NCBI GenBank assembly: GCA_025363535.1
Contig: JANYDP010000280.1
Coordinates: 1-9,771, forward strand
Direction of reading: 5' to 3'
Source of the DNA: Verrucomicrobiota bacterium
GTDB taxonomy: Bacteria; Verrucomicrobiota; Verrucomicrobiia; Limisphaerales; CAIQOK01
Length of the DNA stretch: 9,771 bases
Notes under the pieces: model-generated
The model's database searches: none
What the model was told of the DNA's origin: nothing
What the model saw: only the letters and a program-made list of their open reading frames with translations
Part shown: piece after piece, positions 6,155 to 9,771 of the stretch
How positions within the stretch are numbered: position 1 is the stretch's first letter
How the letters are laid out: each line of letters begins with the position of its first letter
Made by a program: the position numbers and the translations under genes

Positions 6155-7005
6155 AGCTTCGGTTTGGCCAGCGCCGCTTGCGAACCGGCGCGAAAAATTT
6201 CCTCCACATTCCAGCGCACCTCCGCTGGGGAAAAGCCGGGATGTTTCGTGATAGCGTCGAGAATGCCCAGCGCCAGCCAGACCGCGCCGCGCGGAGTGGG
6301 ATGCAGGAAATCATTTTGCAGAATCGTCCGGGTTTTTCCGTCGGGCAACGTCAAGCCGTGAACCGTCAGCGTCTCATTGACCATTGCCTTGTGCATGAAG
6401 TCGGCCAGCGGCACCAACACCACCTGTGGATGGGCAACGGCCCATTTTTTCAACCGCACGTTGGCCGCCGCCAACGCCGTTGAACTCGGAACCTGCGCCG
6501 GACTGAGAATGCCGGTGTTGGTGGCGAATGAGGCATCAGGAACAATGCCCAGCACCAGCGGGCACTTGATGGATTCCAGCAGTTTCAAACCGGCGTCGAA
6601 ACGCTGCAACCGCTCGGCGTCGTTGGTGCCCTGGCCGTAACAAAACCAGAACGGAAAATCCACGGCGACCACCAGCGTCGGTTGCAGCTTCACCGCCTGC
6701 TCGACCTGCATCCGGCCCGCCGGTTCGGGCATCAGAAAAAACAGCGCGCTCGCCAGATTTTTCACCGGTTCGTGGGGAGCCTGGACTGCGGCATCCAGGT
6801 AGTAATTCAACCGGCATTGCATCGTGTTCGTGCCGCCGAACGGTTCCGAAAAGACAAAGCCCGCTGAGGCGCTCGCGCCGATCATCACAATCCGCTGCCA
6901 CGGCGAGTTTGTGGCCGCAGGTTGGGCGGAAGTTTTGCCGGCATTGGCCAGCAACAGCATGGCGAGCAGAACTGAAGTGACGCGGCTAGACCCAGGGGTT
7001 CGCAT
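6151..7005 (-). CDS. Secreted SGNH/GDSL-like hydrolase, uncharacterised
   Basis: A 284-residue protein with a probable signal peptide: basic start MRTPGSSR, hydrophobic stretch VLLAMLLLANA (12-22), and likely cleavage after TSA (25-27). It therefore acts outside the cytoplasmic membrane. The mature part resembles an SGNH hydrolase. Block I is IVMIGASASAGF (39-50), with S45 in the place of the GDS nucleophile. Block V is NDFLHPTPRGA (231-241), with D232 and H235 as the expected catalytic pair spaced DxxH. VVVAVDFPFWFCYG (from about 112) fits the central strand, but I do not see a clear block III GxND asparagine. Such enzymes remove acyl or acetyl groups from lipids, sugars or cell-wall polymers; the substrate here is unknown. 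It lies 31 bases after nuoN on the same strand and ends tail to tail with galK, the two TAA stops sharing one TTAA. The ATG at 7005 has no Shine-Dalgarno. Confidence 0.7.
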   Translation of the reverse strand: MRTPGSSRVTSVLLAMLLLANAGKTSAQPAATNSPWQRIVMIGASASAGFVFSEPFGGTNTMQCRLNYYLDAAVQAPHEPVKNLASALFFLMPEPAGRMQVEQAVKLQPTLVVAVDFPFWFCYGQGTNDAERLQRFDAGLKLLESIKCPLVLGIVPDASFATNTGILSPAQVPSSTALAAANVRLKKWAVAHPQVVLVPLADFMHKAMVNETLTVHGLTLPDGKTRTILQNDFLHPTPRGAVWLALGILDAITKHPGFSPAEVRWNVEEIFRAGSQAALAKPKL

Positions 7006-7036
7006 GAAATTGAAATCGCGCCGGTCGCGCCGACGG

Positions 7037-8488
7037 TCAAGGCTTGAAGACCAGCACCGCTTGCTGCGTTAAACCCAGCAAGGCGTTGGGGAAAAGTCCG
7101 AGATAAAACATCCCCGCCACGCAGACGAAAATCGCCAAACGCGCCGGCCACGAGATTGGGATGGGTGGCAGGTCGGGAGTTTCCTGGCTCCAGTAAATCG
7201 CGCGGATGACGCCGAAATAGTAGTAGAGCGAAATCACCACGCCGACCAGTGCCGTGAACGCGAGGTAATAGTAGCTTGGGTGCGCCGCGCCCTGTTCGAG
7301 GATGGCCTTGAGCAAAAGGAATTTCCCGAAGAACCCGGCCAGCGGCGGAATGCCGGCGAGCGAAACCATCGCCAGCGTCAGCGTCGCGGCCAGGAGCGGC
7401 GAGCGTTGGTTCAAGCCTGCCAGTCCGCTGATATCTTCATCCGGCAGATGCCGCATCACCAGCGCGATGACCGCAAACGCGGCGAGGGTGGTGAACAAAT
7501 AACCGCTGAGGTAATAAAGCGTCGCCGCCTTGCCCGCGCTCGACAACGCCGCCACGCCGAGCAGCAGGTAGCCCGCGTGCGCGATGCTCGAGTAGCCGAG
7601 GATGCGCTTCAAGTTGCGCTGCGGGATCGCGCAGAGGTTGCCGTAGAGAATCGTGATGGCCGCGATGACGATCAGCAGCTTGTGCCAGTACAGCGTCACA
7701 TCAGGAATTGCGACGAACAAGAAGCGCAACAGCAGAACAAAGCCCGCCGCCTTCGAGCCGACCGCGAGGAACGCGGTCGTGGGCGTCGGCGCGCCTTGAT
7801 AAACATCCGGTGTCCACATCTGGAACGGGAACGCCGCAATTTTGAATCCCAGCCCCACCAGGATGAATACCACGCCGAACAGGAAGACTTTGTTCGTCGT
7901 AAAGTTGGCCGCGACCGCCGTGAGTTCGTTGAAGTTGAACTTGCCAGTCGTGCCCCAGAACAGCGCGATGCCATAGACCATGAAAGCGGACGACAACGCG
8001 CCCATGATCAAATACTTGATGCCGGCCTCCAACGAAACGAGCCGGCTGCGCTGAAAACTTGTCAGCACGTAAAACGTGATCGTGATGAGTTCGATGGAAA
8101 CGAACAGCATGGTGAAGTCATTGGCGGACGCGGCGAACAACATGCCCGCCAGCGCGAATACGATCAGTGAATAATACTCCGAGATGCCGGTCGCGATGCG
8201 GTCGGAAAACTCCACCGCCAAGACCAGCACAATCACCGCCGCGAGCAGGAAGAAGCGCTTGAAAAAAACCGACAGCGCATCCTGCACAAACATCCCGCCC
8301 GCCGTGGTTCCTTCCGAACTACAACTGCATGTGCCGATAAAGGTGTTGATGAAGAGCGCCGCCAAAACTGCCGCCGCCACATAGCCGAGCATCCGCTTGC
8401 GCTCGGCAGGCAGCCACAAATCCGCCAGTAGCACCACGAGTCCGAGGGCCACCACCGCGATTTCCAATGACATCAATGAGAGATTCAT
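7037..8488 (-). CDS. nuoN: NADH-quinone oxidoreductase subunit N (complex I)
   Basis: A 483-residue polytopic membrane protein, one of the three antiporter-like proton-pumping subunits in the membrane arm of complex I. Its length and hydrophobic pattern fit the family's 14 helices. Residues tied to proton transfer are kept at nearly the same numbering as in Escherichia coli NuoN: E133 in SIELITITFY, K158 in AGIKYLIMG, K216 in GLGFKIAAFPF (E. coli K217), K246 in VGSKAAGF (K247) and K389 in GFFGKF (K395). The quinone oxidoreductase family motif around FPFQMWTPDVYQGAPTPTTA is intact, as is NLKRILGYSSIAHAGY (292-307). A small CSCSS cluster (54-58) sits in the loop after the second helix. The ATG overlaps the nuoM stop as ATGA, indicating translational coupling. 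As usual for nuo operons it is the last nuo gene; the SGNH-like gene follows. Confidence 0.97.
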   Translation of the reverse strand: MNLSLMSLEIAVVALGLVVLLADLWLPAERKRMLGYVAAAVLAALFINTFIGTCSCSSEGTTAGGMFVQDALSVFFKRFFLLAAVIVLVLAVEFSDRIATGISEYYSLIVFALAGMLFAASANDFTMLFVSIELITITFYVLTSFQRSRLVSLEAGIKYLIMGALSSAFMVYGIALFWGTTGKFNFNELTAVAANFTTNKVFLFGVVFILVGLGFKIAAFPFQMWTPDVYQGAPTPTTAFLAVGSKAAGFVLLLRFLFVAIPDVTLYWHKLLIVIAAITILYGNLCAIPQRNLKRILGYSSIAHAGYLLLGVAALSSAGKAATLYYLSGYLFTTLAAFAVIALVMRHLPDEDISGLAGLNQRSPLLAATLTLAMVSLAGIPPLAGFFGKFLLLKAILEQGAAHPSYYYLAFTALVGVVISLYYYFGVIRAIYWSQETPDLPPIPISWPARLAIFVCVAGMFYLGLFPNALLGLTQQAVLVFKP

Positions 8489-9771
8489 TTGCTTTCAACT
8501 ACTGCCACTGCCGAAGGCGTCACCGGTTTCGCCGTCGCCATGTTGACAATCTGCTCCGTGACCGGTTTAATTTTTTCTGTCAGCAACTTGGGGAAGAAAC
8601 CGAACACCAACAAACTCACGATCAACACCACGTACGGCAACTTGCGCCACAAGTTTGCGTCCGAGATGTCGGCCCACGTTTCAGACATCGGCCCGTGCAG
8701 CGCCGCCCGCACCGCGCGCAACATGTAAACTGCGCCGATGATCAACGCGCCCCAAATCGCCAGCACGGTAATAACGCGCAAATTAGGTTGTGCCCACGCG
8801 CCGAAGAAAACCGTGGCTTCACCGACGAAATTTAGGAAGCCCGGCAAGCCGCAGCCCGCCATCGCCGCCATCACGAACGCCACGCCGATGAAACGCAACT
8901 TCTTCGCGAGGCCGCCGAGTTCGCTCATTTCAAGCGTGCCAGTCTGGTTGTAGATGTAGCCGCTCAAACCAAACGTCAGCGCGGCGAGGAAGCCGTGCGC
9001 GATCATGATGACCACTGCACCGGTCACGCCGATGAGGTTCAGACTCGCAACGCCGAGAAAGATGATGCCCATGTGCGCCACGCTGGAATTGCCGATGAGC
9101 AGGTTGAGGTTTTTCTGCCGCATTGCCACCCAGCCGACGTAGAGCACGTTGCCAAGCGCGAGCCAAGCGAGGAATTGCATGTGCATTCGCGCGACTTCGG
9201 GCGCAAAGGGAATCGCGATGCGCAGCAAACCATAGAGGCCAAATTTTTTCAACACACCGGCGTGCAACATGGCGGTGGCGGACGGCGCGGAGCCGTAACC
9301 GAGCGGTGCCCACGAGTGAAACGGCCAGAGTGAAACGAGAATGCCAAAACCCAGCAGCAGCAGCGGGAAGACAATCATCTGCGCGCTGTGAGCCATCGTG
9401 TGTTCGGCGAAATACTTCGTGAGCGTCGGGATGTCGAAGGTGCGAAGGTCAGCCGGCAGTTGCAGGTAAAGTGCGATGAGGCCGAGCAGTGCGAGCAGCG
9501 CGCCGATGCTCAGGTAAAGCGTGATTTGGAACGTGGCGAAGTTCTTTTTCTCACCGCGTCCCCAGACACCGATCATGATGAACGTTGGCACGAGCGCGAG
9601 TTCGTGGAAGAAGTAGAAGAAAAACAGGTCGAGCGACATGAACGCGCCGAGGATGCCGCCGGTCATCACGAGCAGCAGGATGTAAAACTCCTTCTCGCGC
9701 GTTTTGATTTCAAACGAACAACACGCCGCCGCGAACGCCACAATCGCACCCATGAGCACGAGGCCGACGTT
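8485..9771 (-). CDS. nuoM: NADH-quinone oxidoreductase subunit M (complex I), 5' end missing, variant channel residues
   Basis: The last 428 codons of nuoM; roughly the first 90 residues lie beyond the right edge. It is an antiporter-like proton-pumping subunit in the membrane arm of complex I. Numbering from the window edge, E57 (FFHELALVP) matches E. coli E144, K176 (AGVLKKFGLYGLLR) matches K265, and E318 (NFVGEATVFFG) matches E407. The spacings of the last two agree exactly with E. coli. The position of E. coli K234, the helix-7 lysine, is L145 in GFGILVSLWPFHSWAP, and the usual LPDAH following it reads APLGYG. Other NuoM hallmarks remain: NLNLLIGNSSVAHMG (221-235), GLPGFLNFVGE and many helices. 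The C-terminal tail is polar and ends VVESK. It overlaps nuoN by four bases. The altered helix suggests a divergent NuoM type, possibly shared by the lineage, rather than a pseudogene, since the frame is intact and codon use matches neighbours. Confidence 0.95.
   Translation of the reverse strand, partial: NVGLVLMGAIVAFAAACCSFEIKTREKEFYILLLVMTGGILGAFMSLDLFFFYFFHELALVPTFIMIGVWGRGEKKNFATFQITLYLSIGALLALLGLIALYLQLPADLRTFDIPTLTKYFAEHTMAHSAQMIVFPLLLLGFGILVSLWPFHSWAPLGYGSAPSATAMLHAGVLKKFGLYGLLRIAIPFAPEVARMHMQFLAWLALGNVLYVGWVAMRQKNLNLLIGNSSVAHMGIIFLGVASLNLIGVTGAVVIMIAHGFLAALTFGLSGYIYNQTGTLEMSELGGLAKKLRFIGVAFVMAAMAGCGLPGFLNFVGEATVFFGAWAQPNLRVITVLAIWGALIIGAVYMLRAVRAALHGPMSETWADISDANLWRKLPYVVLIVSLLVFGFFPKLLTEKIKPVTEQIVNMATAKPVTPSAVAVVESK

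Noticed and set aside
7280..8170. Plus-strand open frame of 296 codons opposite nuoN
   Set aside because: It is highly charged, Arg/Glu/Gln-rich sequence, the usual antisense image of a hydrophobic membrane protein gene.
8324..8332. CSCSS cysteines in NuoN as a metal or iron-sulfur site
   Set aside because: Two cysteines in a periplasmic-side loop are not enough for a known binding motif; a disulfide is possible but unsupported.

Overview
The window is a compact, GC-rich bacterial chromosome segment with short intergenic gaps, several start/stop overlaps and no sign of mobile DNA, RNA genes or CRISPR. The protein style suggests the Planctomycetes-Verrucomicrobia-Chlamydiae group, most likely Verrucomicrobiota: a gamma-alpha fused 2-oxoacid oxidoreductase, a variant NuoM and a galactokinase with a GNHTDYN signature. 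This lineage call is an inference from protein character, not a database match. Most genes lack a strong Shine-Dalgarno sequence.

Left block, minus strand (4391 down to 1). Read in the direction of transcription it encodes a trimeric-type purine nucleoside phosphorylase, a cytidine deaminase whose start overlaps the phosphorylase end, a soluble hybrid histidine kinase with a C-terminal receiver, and a HAD-IIB-type phosphatase. After a 162-base gap holding a compound inverted repeat comes the start of a 2-oxoacid:acceptor oxidoreductase alpha subunit, which runs off the left edge. The first two genes form a nucleoside-salvage pair. The kinase and phosphatase follow at short spacing and may share the transcript.

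Middle block, plus strand (4657 to 6154). A divergent 265-base intergenic region with several inverted repeats separates the left block from a pterin-4a-carbinolamine dehydratase, followed 16 bases later by a galactokinase-family sugar kinase.

Right block, minus strand (9771 down to 6151). This is the end of an NADH:quinone oxidoreductase (complex I) operon: nuoM (5' end outside the window), nuoN coupled by an ATGA overlap, then a secreted SGNH-hydrolase-like protein. The last gene meets galK tail to tail with the two stop codons sharing a TTAA.

The window is mainly housekeeping metabolism, and I see no convincing new multi-gene system. The best leads are two residue-level departures: NuoM carries leucine where the key proton-channel lysine of transmembrane helix 7 normally sits, and the galactokinase has Asn for the sugar-binding Glu plus a Gly/Pro-rich insert. 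The structured divergent intergenic region is a weaker lead.
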